A stretch of 64,000 bases of DNA from Roseateles sp. (GTDB taxonomy: Bacteria; Pseudomonadota; Gammaproteobacteria; Burkholderiales; Burkholderiaceae_C), in NCBI GenBank assembly GCA_016790285.1, contig JAEUPJ010000013.1, positions 1 through 64,000 on the forward strand. The letters are read 5' to 3'. The position numbers were made by a program, and so were the translations under genes. Shown here piece after piece: positions 45,272 to 53,844 of this stretch (within the stretch, counting starts at the first letter, position 1; each line of letters opens with the position of its first letter). A model generated the notes under the pieces. It made no database searches. It was not told the DNA's origin and worked only from the letters and a program-made list of their open reading frames with translations.

Positions 45272-47500
45272 ATGAACACGCAATCCGCTCCCAAGCCCGT
45301 CCGACGCGTTGTCATCGCCGGCGGTGGCACTGCCGGCTGGATGGTCGCGGCCGGCCTCTCCAAGTGCCTGGGCCAGCAGCTGGACATCCGGCTCGTGGAG
45401 TCCGAGGAGATCGGCACCGTCGGCGTCGGCGAGGCCACCATCCCGACGCTGCACCTGCTGCACGAGGTGCTCGACCTGGACGAGAAGGACTTCATCCAGG
45501 CCACCCAGGCCACGTTCAAGCTCGGCATCAGCTTCGAGAACTGGCGCAACGTCAACGAGCACTACTTCCACTCGTTCGGCAGGACCGGCAAGGGGCACTG
45601 GACTGCCGGCTTCCACCACTTCTGGCTGGAGGGGCGCCAACGCGGCCTGGCCAGCGACTACGGCGACTACTGCCTGGAGCTGCGCGCCGCGCTCGACAAC
45701 CGCTTCGCACTGCTGCCCGACAACGGCATCAACTACGCCTACCACTTCGACGCCACGCGCTATGGCCAGTACCTGCGGCGCTTCTCCGAAGCTCTGGGCG
45801 TGCGGCGCTTCGAAGGCAAGATCGTGCAGGTTCACCGGGAAGGCGCCAGTGGCGACATCACGGGCCTGTCGCTCGACAACGGCGCGCTGCTGGAGGGCGA
45901 CCTCTTCATCGACTGCACCGGCATGCGCGGCCTGCTGATCGGCCAGACCCTCGGCGTGGGCTACGAGAGCTGGTCGCACTGGCTGCCTTGCGACAGCGCG
46001 CTGGCGGTGCAGACGTCCTCCGTCGGCGAGCCCGTGCCCTACACGCGCTCCATCGCCCACCCGTGGGGCTGGCAGTGGCGCATCCCGCTGCAGCACCGCG
46101 TGGGCAACGGCGTGGTGTTCAGCAGCCGGCACATCAGCGACGACGACGCGAAGAAGGCGCTGCTCGCCAACGTGCAGGGCGAAGTGCTGCGCGATCCGCG
46201 CGTCATCAAGTTCACGCCGGGCCAGCGCGATGTGGTCTGGCAAAACAACGTCGTGGCCATCGGCCTGTCCAGCGGCTTCCTGGAGCCGCTGGAGTCCACC
46301 AGCATCCACCTCATCCAGAAGGGCCTGACCCGGCTCATCGAGCTGTTCCCGGCGGACGGCATCTGCCAGAGCGACGTGGACGAATACAACCGCCAGGCAC
46401 GCGAGTCCATCGAGCACATCCGCGACTTCATCATCCTGCACTACCACGTCACCAACCGGGACGACTCCGCCTTCTGGCGCCAGTGCCGCGAGATGGAGAT
46501 CCCGGCCTCGTTGAAGCACCGCATCCAGATGTTCCGCGACTCGGCCCGCTTCGCGCCCGTCGCGGGCGACCTCTTCGCCGAGAACTCCTGGGTCCAGGTC
46601 ATGATGGGGCAGGGCATCGGCCCGCGCAGCCACCACCCGATCACGCGGCAGATGGACAACGCGAGCCTCGGCGACTTCCTCGGCAGCATCCGCAAGGACG
46701 TGGCCCGCACGATGATGAAGCTGCCCAAGCACCAGCAGTTCATCAGCGGCTTCTGCCCCGCGCCCAGGCCGGAGTCGGCCGTCGAAGGGCCGGCGCTGCG
46801 CATCAAACCGAGCGCGGCGCTGGACGTCGTCACGCTGGACGATGGGTCCAAGGTCTTCGTGGTGGACGATTTCGTCGAGGACCCCGAGTCGCTCGTCGCG
46901 CTGGCCGAGTCCATGGCCGAGCAGTTCGAGCGGCCGCCCAACCACCCCTACCCAGGGCCGCAGCTGCAATTGCCCGCCGGCATGGGTGCCGAGCTGAACG
47001 CGTTCTTCTCGCAGCAGATACGCGCCCGCCTGGGCGCCGGCGACGTGCTGGACATGATGGCGCGTTTCTCCCGCGTCACCCAGGACCCCGCCACGCTGGA
47101 TGCCCGCCAGCGCATCTGCCACCGCGACAACTCCGGCGTGCACCCCGACGCCATGGTCTGCGCCTCGGTGCACTACCTGTTCCGGGACTCCGCCCTGGGC
47201 GGCACGGTGTTCTTCCGTTCGCTGATGTCCGACGCCGACACGCGCACCTTCATGTGGGACGCCAACAGCCTGAGCGCCGCCGCCTTCTCCGACAAATACG
47301 GCATCCCCGCGGGCTACATGACCGAGGGCAACCGGTACTTCGAGGTCATCGGCCGCCTGCCCGCGAAATGGAACCGCGCGGTGTTCTACGACGGCGGTGT
47401 CTTCCACTCGGGCGACATCTCCTGGGCGCCTGGCGCCGGCTACCTCAACGGCCTCGGTCGGCTCACGATCAACGCCTTCTTCAAGAGCCGCAGACCCTGA
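45272..47500 (+). CDS. Flavin-dependent tryptophan halogenase fused to a DUF6445/2OG-oxygenase-like domain
   Basis: 742 residues, about 220 longer than usual halogenases. Domain 1 (1-515): FADH2-binding GGGTAGW at 17-23, catalytic-type Lys83 (TFKLGISFENW), WxWxIP motif at 267-272, and FLEPLESTS near 336-344 with Glu338; these match PrnA-type chlorinases. Domain 2 (about 520-742): VVDDFVEDPESLVALAES start, ICHRDN (His617, Asp619), ASVHYLF, GGTVFF and VFHSGD (His712), matching DUF6445-like proteins, which are usually separate genes beside the halogenase. The domain-2 HxD...H suggests an iron oxygenase. It starts 13 bases after the cupin gene. Confidence 0.9.
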   Translation: MNTQSAPKPVRRVVIAGGGTAGWMVAAGLSKCLGQQLDIRLVESEEIGTVGVGEATIPTLHLLHEVLDLDEKDFIQATQATFKLGISFENWRNVNEHYFHSFGRTGKGHWTAGFHHFWLEGRQRGLASDYGDYCLELRAALDNRFALLPDNGINYAYHFDATRYGQYLRRFSEALGVRRFEGKIVQVHREGASGDITGLSLDNGALLEGDLFIDCTGMRGLLIGQTLGVGYESWSHWLPCDSALAVQTSSVGEPVPYTRSIAHPWGWQWRIPLQHRVGNGVVFSSRHISDDDAKKALLANVQGEVLRDPRVIKFTPGQRDVVWQNNVVAIGLSSGFLEPLESTSIHLIQKGLTRLIELFPADGICQSDVDEYNRQARESIEHIRDFIILHYHVTNRDDSAFWRQCREMEIPASLKHRIQMFRDSARFAPVAGDLFAENSWVQVMMGQGIGPRSHHPITRQMDNASLGDFLGSIRKDVARTMMKLPKHQQFISGFCPAPRPESAVEGPALRIKPSAALDVVTLDDGSKVFVVDDFVEDPESLVALAESMAEQFERPPNHPYPGPQLQLPAGMGAELNAFFSQQIRARLGAGDVLDMMARFSRVTQDPATLDARQRICHRDNSGVHPDAMVCASVHYLFRDSALGGTVFFRSLMSDADTRTFMWDANSLSAAAFSDKYGIPAGYMTEGNRYFEVIGRLPAKWNRAVFYDGGVFHSGDISWAPGAGYLNGLGRLTINAFFKSRRP

Positions 47501-47569
47501 GGTGTCAGTGGTGGCGGGCGCGGCGGCTTCGGGTTCTTCCCTGGGTGGCGCCGCCTCGATAATCCGCGC

Positions 47570-48496
47570 ATGACGACCTCCATCACCATCGCCACGCGCG
47601 AGAGTCGCCTCGCGCTCTGGCAAGCCGAACACGTGCAGGCGCGCCTGGCCAGCGAACTCGGCATCACGGCCCTCCTGCTGGGCATGACGACCCGCGGCGA
47701 CCAGATCCTGGACCGCACGTTGTCCAAGGTGGGCGGCAAGGGCCTGTTCGTGAAGGAGCTGGAAACGGCGCTGGCCGAAGGCCGCGCGCAGCTGGCCGTG
47801 CATTCGCTCAAGGACGTGCCCATGGAGCTGCCCGACGGCTTCACGCTCGCGGCCGTGCTGGAGCGCGAAGACCCCCGCGACGCCTTCGTCTCCAACGACT
47901 ACGCGTCGCTCGCAGAGCTGCCCGAGGGCGCCGTCGTCGGCAGCTCCAGCCTGCGCCGCGTGACGCAGCTGCTGAGCGTGCGGCCTGACCTGCGCGTGGA
48001 GCCGCTGCGCGGCAACCTCGACACCCGGCTGCGCAAGCTCGACGAAGGTGGCTACCACGCCATCGTGCTGGCGGCTGCGGGCCTGAAGCGCCTGGGCCTG
48101 GGTCAGCGCGTGCGTGCGGTGTTCGAAGTCGACCAGATGCTGCCGTGCGCAGGGCAGGGCGCCCTGGGCCTGGAGATCCGCGCTGACGATGCGTCGCTGG
48201 CCGAAGCGCTGCAGCGCATGGCGCACGCACCCACGCAGCTGGCCTGCGAGGCCGAGCGGGCGGTGTCCCGCGCGCTTGGCGGCAGTTGCAGCCTGCCGCT
48301 GGCAGCGCACGCCCGCTGGCAGGGCGCCACGCTGTGCCTGGACGCCGCACTCGGCCATGCAGAGGCGCACACCTCGCCACTGCTGCGTGCGAGCGTGGCG
48401 GGCGACGTGACCAATGGCGCGGCCGCCCAGGCCCTGGGCCAGCAGGCCGCGCAACGCCTGCGCGAACTCGGCGCCGGCTCCTACCTGCCGGGATGA
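47570..48496 (+). CDS. hemC: Porphobilinogen deaminase HemC
   Basis: A 308-residue enzyme that polymerises four porphobilinogens to hydroxymethylbilane. [39 protein letters not shown] and [15 protein letters not shown] are the core motifs; Cys240 ([11 protein letters not shown]) carries the dipyrromethane cofactor. The stop overlaps hemD (ATGA). Confidence 0.98.
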   Translation: MTTSITIATRESRLALWQAEHVQARLASELGITALLLGMTTRGDQILDRTLSKVGGKGLFVKELETALAEGRAQLAVHSLKDVPMELPDGFTLAAVLEREDPRDAFVSNDYASLAELPEGAVVGSSSLRRVTQLLSVRPDLRVEPLRGNLDTRLRKLDEGGYHAIVLAAAGLKRLGLGQRVRAVFEVDQMLPCAGQGALGLEIRADDASLAEALQRMAHAPTQLACEAERAVSRALGGSCSLPLAAHARWQGATLCLDAALGHAEAHTSPLLRASVAGDVTNGAAAQALGQQAAQRLRELGAGSYLPG

Positions 48497-49239
48497 CCAC
48501 GACGCTGATCGTCACCCGCCCGCGCCAGCAGTGCGAGGCGTGGCTGGCGCGGCTCGCGGCGCTCGGAACCTCGGCGGTGGCGCTGCCGCTGATCGAGATC
48601 CTGCCGGCGCGCGACGATGGCCCGGTGCGAGCGGCCTGGGCCGCGCTGCCGGCGGTCGACCTCGCGGTCTTCGTGAGCCCCAACGCGGTGGAGCAGTTCT
48701 TCGCGCGTGCGCAGGGCGCCGCCTGGCCGCCGCACACGCTCGCGGCCTGCGTGGGCCCGGGCAGCGCCCAGGCCCTGGCCGAGCACGGCGTGCCGGCGAA
48801 CCTCATCGTGCAGCCGGCCGCCGACGCGGCAAGCCTGGACTCCGAGCACCTGTGGCAGCAGTTGTCGCCCCAGCGCGACTGGGCTGGAGCGCGCGTGCTG
48901 CTGCTGCGCGGCGACGGTGGCCGGGAGTGGCTGGCCGAGCGCCTGGCCGAGGCGGGGGCCACGGTCGATGCGGTCACGGTCTATCACCGCAGCGGCCCGC
49001 GTTGGAGCGAGCCCGAGCAGGCCTTGCTCGCCCGCGTCCAGGCGGAGCCCCTGCGCTTCGTGTGGTTGTTCAGCAGCGCCGAGGCCGTGGGTCATCTGCA
49101 GGGCTGGCCGCTTGCTGGCCAGCGTGCCATCGCGACCCATCCCCGCATCGCCGAGGCCGCGCGCGCTGCCGGCTTCTCGCCTGTGGTTTTGGCGCGACCG
49201 GCCCCCGAAGCGGTGACGCAGGCCCTGAAGGGGCTCTGA
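48493..49239 (+). CDS. hemD: Uroporphyrinogen-III synthase HemD
   Basis: A 248-residue protein that cyclises hydroxymethylbilane with ring-D inversion. Weakly conserved family; visible segments are [50 protein letters not shown] and [31 protein letters not shown]. Coupled to hemC by a 4-base overlap. Confidence 0.93.
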   Translation: MTTTLIVTRPRQQCEAWLARLAALGTSAVALPLIEILPARDDGPVRAAWAALPAVDLAVFVSPNAVEQFFARAQGAAWPPHTLAACVGPGSAQALAEHGVPANLIVQPAADAASLDSEHLWQQLSPQRDWAGARVLLLRGDGGREWLAERLAEAGATVDAVTVYHRSGPRWSEPEQALLARVQAEPLRFVWLFSSAEAVGHLQGWPLAGQRAIATHPRIAEAARAAGFSPVVLARPAPEAVTQALKGL

Positions 49240-49255
49240 CAGAATCTGGCGCACT

Positions 49256-50407
49256 GTGAGTGAGCCCGAGCTGAATCCCCAAGTTGTTGCCGCAGCCGAG
49301 CCTGCCGCCCCCAACACCCCCGTCCCTCCCGCCGCCCCGGCCTTGCCGGCGTGGCTGCCGTGGTTGCTGGCCCTGATGGGCGTGGCTGTCGTGCTGTGCG
49401 TCGTGCTTGCCTGGCAGAGCCTGTCGCGCCAGCAGTCGTTGGAGCAGGAGCTGGTGCGCCGCCAGGAGGCCAGCCAGGCCCAGGCGACCGAAGCGCGGCT
49501 GGCCGCCAAGCAGTCGTCTGACCTGGTGCGGGACACCGCCGCCAAGGTCTCCCTGCTGGAGGCGCGGCTGGCCGAGGTGGCGTTGCAACGCGGGCAGCTG
49601 GAAGAACTCATCCAGTCCATGTCCCGCTCGCGCGACGAGAACGTCGTCGGCGACATCGAGGCCGCCATTCGTGTGGCCATGCAGCAGACGCAGATCACGG
49701 GCAGTGCCGAACCGCTGGTGGCCACGCTCAAGCAGGCCGACGAGCGCCTCTTGCGCTACAAGCAGCCGCGCATGGAAGGCGTGCGCCGCGCCGTGGCGCG
49801 CGACCTGGACCGGGTCAAGGCCGTGGCGGTGGTGGACGTCTCCACGCTGACCATCAAGCTCGACGAGGTCGTGCGCATGGCCGACGAGCTCCCGCTGATG
49901 TCGGTCAGCGAAGCGGGCCCCAAGCCGCGCGACGAGCGGGGTGGCGACGCCGCCAAGGAGCGCGAACGCGCCCTGAAGCTGCAGCGCGAGCAGGCCGCTG
50001 CCGCGGCCGATGGCAAGCTGTCGCTGTGGTGGTGGCAGGCCAGCCAGCAGCTGTCCACCTGGACGGGTCTGGTCTGGGGCGAAGCCCGCACGCTGCTGCG
50101 CGTGACGCGCATCGAGCACCCCGAGGCGGCACTGATTTCGCCCGACCAGAGCTTCTTCCTGCGCGAGAACCTGAAGCTTCGCCTGCTGAATGCCCGCCTG
50201 GCGTTGCTGAGTCGCCAATTCGACACCGCCCAGTCCGACCTGCGCGACAGCCAGGAAATGCTCAACCGCTACTTCGACACGCGCTCGCGCAAGGTCAGCG
50301 CGGTGACCGAGCTGCTGCGCCAGGTGTCGGGCCAGGCGCGCCAGGTCAGCGTGCCCCGGCCGGACGACACGCTGGCGGCGCTGACCGCAGCGGCCGCCGG
50401 TCGATGA
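49256..50407 (+). CDS. hemX: HemX family protein
   Basis: 383 residues. One TM segment (about 37-55; PWLLALMGVAVVLCVVLAW) is followed by a coiled-coil (about 58-125) and a helical C-terminal domain. Despite the old label uroporphyrinogen-III C-methyltransferase, there is no methyltransferase fold; the role in haem synthesis is unclear. GTG start at 49256, 16 bases after hemD. The N-terminal 35 residues are Pro/Ala-rich. It is followed by hemY in the usual order. Confidence 0.9.
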   Translation: MSEPELNPQVVAAAEPAAPNTPVPPAAPALPAWLPWLLALMGVAVVLCVVLAWQSLSRQQSLEQELVRRQEASQAQATEARLAAKQSSDLVRDTAAKVSLLEARLAEVALQRGQLEELIQSMSRSRDENVVGDIEAAIRVAMQQTQITGSAEPLVATLKQADERLLRYKQPRMEGVRRAVARDLDRVKAVAVVDVSTLTIKLDEVVRMADELPLMSVSEAGPKPRDERGGDAAKERERALKLQREQAAAAADGKLSLWWWQASQQLSTWTGLVWGEARTLLRVTRIEHPEAALISPDQSFFLRENLKLRLLNARLALLSRQFDTAQSDLRDSQEMLNRYFDTRSRKVSAVTELLRQVSGQARQVSVPRPDDTLAALTAAAAGR

Positions 50408-50420
50408 GGGGGCGCTGAGC

Positions 50421-51668
50421 ATGCGTCTCGTCATTTGGCTCGTCCTGCTGTTCGTCGTCGCCGTTGTCGCGGCACTCACCCTCGGCTCCAACGACGGCCT
50501 GGCCAGCTTCTACTGGGCGGGCTGGCGCGTCGACATCTCGCTCAACCTGTTCCTGCTGCTGCTCGTGGCGGGTTGCTTTGCGCTGGTCACGGCCATCCAG
50601 GCCATCGAGGCCCTGACCACGCTGCCCAAGCGGGCGCGCGAGTGGCGGTTGGCCCAGCGCGAGCGCAGTGCCCAGCTGGCGCTGCGCGAGGCGCTGGTGG
50701 AGCTTTTTGGCGCCCGCTACAGCCGGGCGCAGAAGGCGGCGCAAAAGGCGCTCAACATCCAGTCCGCCACGCCCGAACTGGCCGCCGACCAGTCCTTCAT
50801 GGCCCTGGCCCACCTGTTGGCGGCAGCCAGCGCCCACCGCCTGCAGGACCGCCGGCATCGCGACGAACAGCTGGACCGCGCCCTGGACCTGGCCCGGCGT
50901 GCGGGTGGCGCGCGGGCGCAGGAAGACGGCGCGCGCCTGCTCGCTGCCGAATGGGCGCTGGATGACCGGGACGCGACCCGCGCGCTGTCCGTGCTCGGCG
51001 AACTGGCGCCCGGTGTGGCCCGCCGCACGCAGGCCTTGCGGCTGCGCCTGCAGGCCTCGCGGCTGGCGCGCCAGCCGCTGGACGCGCTGCGCACGGCGAG
51101 GCTGCTCGCCAAGCACCAGGCTTTCTCCAAGGCTGCCGCGCAGAGCCTGTTGCGCTCGCTGGCCTTCGAGGCGCTGGACGGTGCGCGCGATGTGGACCAA
51201 CTCCGCGCCGTCTGGCAACAGCTCGATTCGGCAGACCGCCGCGATCCCCTCGTGGCAGCGCGCGCCGCGCAATGCGCCGGCCAGCTGGGCGCACCGGACG
51301 ACGGGCGCGGGTGGCTGCGCCCCTTCTTCGACGACCTGGCCGAACTGCAGTCCGACGACCGCGCCGCCCTTGCCACGGCCCTCGTGCCGGTGCTGGCCGG
51401 GTGCGGGCCCGACTGGCTTCAGCGCCTGGAGTCTGCGCAGACGCGCTTCCCCCGCGAGCGCGCACTCGCCTATGCGCTGGGCCATGCCCTCGCCGAGCGG
51501 CAGCTCTGGGGCAAGTCGCGCCTCATGCTCGAAGCCGTGGCCGAAGACGCGGCGATGCCGAGCGCCGCACGCCGGCGCAGCTGGCTGGCCCTGGCTGCAC
51601 TGGCGGAGCAGGAGGGTGACGACGCCCGCCGCGCGCGCTGCTTCGAGGCGGCCGCGCGCCTGCCCTGA
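50421..51668 (+). CDS. hemY: HemY family TPR membrane protein
   Basis: 415 residues with two N-terminal TM helices (about 4-20 and 40-60) separated by the HemY_N motif LGSNDGLASFYWAGWRVDISLNLFLLLLVA, then helical TPR-like repeats. This proteobacterial HemY is linked to the late haem pathway and is not the Bacillus coproporphyrinogen oxidase of the same name. Last gene of hemC-D-X-Y. Confidence 0.92.
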   Translation: MRLVIWLVLLFVVAVVAALTLGSNDGLASFYWAGWRVDISLNLFLLLLVAGCFALVTAIQAIEALTTLPKRAREWRLAQRERSAQLALREALVELFGARYSRAQKAAQKALNIQSATPELAADQSFMALAHLLAAASAHRLQDRRHRDEQLDRALDLARRAGGARAQEDGARLLAAEWALDDRDATRALSVLGELAPGVARRTQALRLRLQASRLARQPLDALRTARLLAKHQAFSKAAAQSLLRSLAFEALDGARDVDQLRAVWQQLDSADRRDPLVAARAAQCAGQLGAPDDGRGWLRPFFDDLAELQSDDRAALATALVPVLAGCGPDWLQRLESAQTRFPRERALAYALGHALAERQLWGKSRLMLEAVAEDAAMPSAARRRSWLALAALAEQEGDDARRARCFEAAARLP

Positions 51669-51707
51669 AGCGGGCGCCAAACTATTTTCAAAAAAAACCT
51701 CAAGTTC

Positions 51708-51737
51708 TTGCCGAGGGCCTGAAAATCTGGCTATACT
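51708..51737 (+). promoter_or_regulatory. Promoter of the tRNA-Arg gene
   Basis: TTGCCG (51708-51713), an 18-base spacer and TATACT (51732-51737) form a good sigma-70 promoter, with initiation expected a few bases before the tRNA 5' end at 51749. An A-rich tract (51690-51697) upstream may act as an UP element. Confidence 0.7.
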
Positions 51738-51748
51738 GTGAGGCTTCA

Positions 51749-51825
51749 GCGGCTGTAGCTCAGTTGGATAGAGTACTTGGCTACGAACCAAGGGGTCGTG
51801 GGTTCGAATCCTGCCAGCCGCGCCA
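51749..51825 (+). tRNA. tRNA-Arg (anticodon ACG)
   Basis: 77 nt including an encoded CCA. The acceptor arms GCGGCTG (51749-51755) and CAGCCGC (51815-51821) pair fully, the D arm is GCTC...GAGT, the anticodon stem CTTGG/CCAAG closes the loop CTACGAA with ACG at 51783-51785, and the T loop is TTCGAAT. It reads CGN codons after A34 to inosine conversion. Confidence 0.97.
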
Positions 51826-51842
51826 ATAATAAGAAGAGAATC

Positions 51843-51876
51843 AACGGGTTAGCACCGAAAGGCGCTAACCCGTTTT
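51843..51876 (+). terminator. Rho-independent terminator of tRNA-Arg
   Basis: An 11-bp perfect stem AACGGGTTAGC/GCTAACCCGTT with a 10-base loop is followed by TTTT. It is 17 bases after the tRNA CCA end. Confidence 0.85.
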
Positions 51877-52022
51877 CCTTTGTGCGCGCCACTCTGCAAT
51901 CCGTCGGCCAGCGCATTTGACGGTCACGAGCGCCATCAGCGCGCCGGGATCAGCCCGCCGGGATCAGCGCCGCCCGTGCGGCTCGTGTGCGGGAGTGCCT
52001 CGCCGCCCCGATGCGCAGCGGG

Positions 52023-52499
52023 TCATTCGGACGCCCCATCTCCCTCGTGAAGCAGTGCCAGGCACTCATCGATGGCCGCATGCAGCCGCGCGACCCGCTC
52101 GCTGCCCATGCGCTCGTTGAAGGCCTGCTGTGCCCGGTGCCAGGCCTTGCGCGCCTGCGCCTGCATGGCGCGACCCGCCGGCGTGGCGTCGACCTGCCGA
52201 CTGCGACCGTCATCGCCCGGGCCCACCCGCACCCAGCCCTGCGTCACCAGCGGCTGCAGGTTGCGGGTCAGCGTCGAGGCATCCATCTCCATCACCGCGG
52301 CGAGCTGCCCCGGTCGCACCGGCCCGAGCCGCACGATGTGCGACAGCAGCGAGTACTGCGTCGTCTTCAGGCCCGCGAGGCTGACCTCGGCGTCGAACAG
52401 CTGGCTGACACGCCGGGACAGCTGCCGCAGCTTCAGGCTGCTGCAGCCCGTGGGCGCGCGGGTGTCGACGGCGGAAAGGTCTGTGGTGGGCAGGGGCAT
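52023..52499 (-). CDS. MarR-family transcriptional regulator
   Basis: 158 residues. A winged helix is visible in LKTTQYSLLSHIVRLGPVRPGQLAAVMEMDASTLTRNLQPLVTQGWVRVGPGDDGRSRQVDATPAGR. MarR proteins repress neighbouring transporters and are released by phenolic ligands. The ATG at 52499 (MPLPTTD) is chosen over an upstream in-frame start at 52550, which would lie inside the operators. Divergent from the MFS gene with a 49-base gap. Confidence 0.9.
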   Translation of the reverse strand: MPLPTTDLSAVDTRAPTGCSSLKLRQLSRRVSQLFDAEVSLAGLKTTQYSLLSHIVRLGPVRPGQLAAVMEMDASTLTRNLQPLVTQGWVRVGPGDDGRSRQVDATPAGRAMQAQARKAWHRAQQAFNERMGSERVARLHAAIDECLALLHEGDGASE

Positions 52500-52506
52500 T
52501 GGTTGA

Positions 52507-52533
52507 TTGTATCTACAATGATTGCAGCTACAA
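52507..52533. promoter_or_regulatory. Tandem MarR-type operators
   Basis: TTGTA-TC-TACAA (52507-52518) has perfect arms; TTGCA-GC-TACAA (52522-52533) matches with one mismatch. The centres are 15 bases apart, and both lie in the 49-base gap between the MarR and MFS starts, so one dimer pair could repress both genes. Confidence 0.65.
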
Positions 52534-52548
52534 CTTTCAGGCCGACCC

Positions 52549-53829
52549 ATGTTCGCTCAACTTGTTGCCGCCGCCCTGGGCCGGCGCGGTATCCACTACG
52601 GCTGGGTGGTGGCGGCCGTCACCTTCCTGGCCATGCTGACGACGTCCGCAGCGCTCGGCCTTCCTGGGGCGATGCTGCAGCCGCTGAGCCGCGAGTTCGG
52701 TTGGTCGACCGATCAGCTCGCGTCGGTGTTTGCCGTGCGCTTTGCGCTGTTCGGCCTGCTCGGTCCGTTTGCCGCGCTGTTCATTGCGCGGTTCGGGCTG
52801 AACCGCATCATGGTCGTGGCCGCGAGCTTCATCGCCGTGGCGATGGGCCTGGCCACGCAGGTCACGCAGCTGTGGCAGCTCTTCCTGCTGTGGGGCCTGG
52901 TGCTGGGCTGTGGCACGGGGCTCACGGCGCTGGTGCTGGGCGCGATGGTGGCAAACCGATGGTTCACGAAGCATCGCGGGCTGGTCGTCGGGCTGTTCGC
53001 TGCCAGCGCAGCGACGGGGCAGCTGATCTTCCTGCCGGCCGCGGCCTGGATCATCGAACACCTCGGCTGGCGCTACGCGGTGCTGCCCGTCGTGGCGGCT
53101 TGCATGGCAGTGGCAGTGCTGGCGCTGATGTTCGTGCGCAACCAGCCGCGCGAGCTCGGTCTGCGCCCGGTGGGTGAGTCGCCCGACGAGCCGCTTGAAG
53201 CGCCGCTGGCACCAGCCCCGCTGAACTTCCGCGCGCCGTTCACCATCCTGGTCGAAGCCGCGCGGCACCGCACGTTCTGGATCCTGGCGGCGAGCTTCTT
53301 CATCTGCGGCCTGAGCACGAACGGGCTGGTCCAGACCCACTTCATCTCGCTGTGCGGCGACAACGGCCTGGCCGCGGTGCCGGCAGCGTCGGTGCTCGCC
53401 ATGATGGGCGCCTTCGACCTGGTCGGCACGACGCTGTCGGGCTACCTGTCCGACCGCTATGACAACCGCAAGCTGCTGTTCTGGTACTACGCGCTGCGTG
53501 GGCTGTCACTGTTCTGGCTGCCGTTCTCCACCTTCTCGCTGTACGGGCTGTCGCTGTTCGCCATGTTCTATGGGCTGGACTGGATCGCCACCGTCCCGCC
53601 CACCGTCAAGCTGACCGCCCAGGCCTTCGGCAAGGAAAAGGCCGGGCTGGTGTTCGGCTGGGTGTTCGCCGCCCACCAGCTCGGTGCCGCCGTGGCTGCC
53701 TACGGCGCCGGCCTCACGCGCACGCTGCTGCTCACCTACAGCCCGGCCCTGTTCGCTGCCGGCGCAGCCTGCCTCGTGGCGGCCGTGCTGGTGATGCGCG
53801 TGCGCGCACCCGCGCCGGCCGCGGGCTGA
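52549..53829 (+). CDS. MFS transporter
   Basis: 426 residues with about 12 hydrophobic segments. GIHYGWVVAAVTFLAML at the N-terminus and the central loop SGYLSDRYDNRKLLFWYY resemble MFS carriers of the monocarboxylate/oxalate-formate-antiporter type. The substrate is not evident; the adjacent MarR regulator suggests an aromatic or toxic compound. The ATG at 52549 is preferred over an upstream TTG at 52522, which lies in the operator. Confidence 0.88.
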   Translation: MFAQLVAAALGRRGIHYGWVVAAVTFLAMLTTSAALGLPGAMLQPLSREFGWSTDQLASVFAVRFALFGLLGPFAALFIARFGLNRIMVVAASFIAVAMGLATQVTQLWQLFLLWGLVLGCGTGLTALVLGAMVANRWFTKHRGLVVGLFAASAATGQLIFLPAAAWIIEHLGWRYAVLPVVAACMAVAVLALMFVRNQPRELGLRPVGESPDEPLEAPLAPAPLNFRAPFTILVEAARHRTFWILAASFFICGLSTNGLVQTHFISLCGDNGLAAVPAASVLAMMGAFDLVGTTLSGYLSDRYDNRKLLFWYYALRGLSLFWLPFSTFSLYGLSLFAMFYGLDWIATVPPTVKLTAQAFGKEKAGLVFGWVFAAHQLGAAVAAYGAGLTRTLLLTYSPALFAAGAACLVAAVLVMRVRAPAPAAG

Positions 53830-53836
53830 GGCCCGC
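53821..53836. terminator. Hairpin at the convergent MFS / di-heme oxidoreductase junction
   Basis: GCGGGC-TGAG-GCCCGC is a perfect 6-bp stem with a four-base loop that includes the MFS stop codon. There is no T-run; it is probably a weak bidirectional end structure. Confidence 0.4.
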
Positions 53837-53844
53837 GCGGTGCA

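Noticed and set aside
45248-48454. 1068-codon open frame antisense to the halogenase and hemC
   Set aside because: It crosses two well-supported genes and has no recognisable domain; a shadow frame from high GC.
51749-51825. tRNA-Arg as a phage or island attachment site
   Set aside because: No integrase gene and no repeated tRNA 3' end were found; the tRNA is followed directly by its own terminator.
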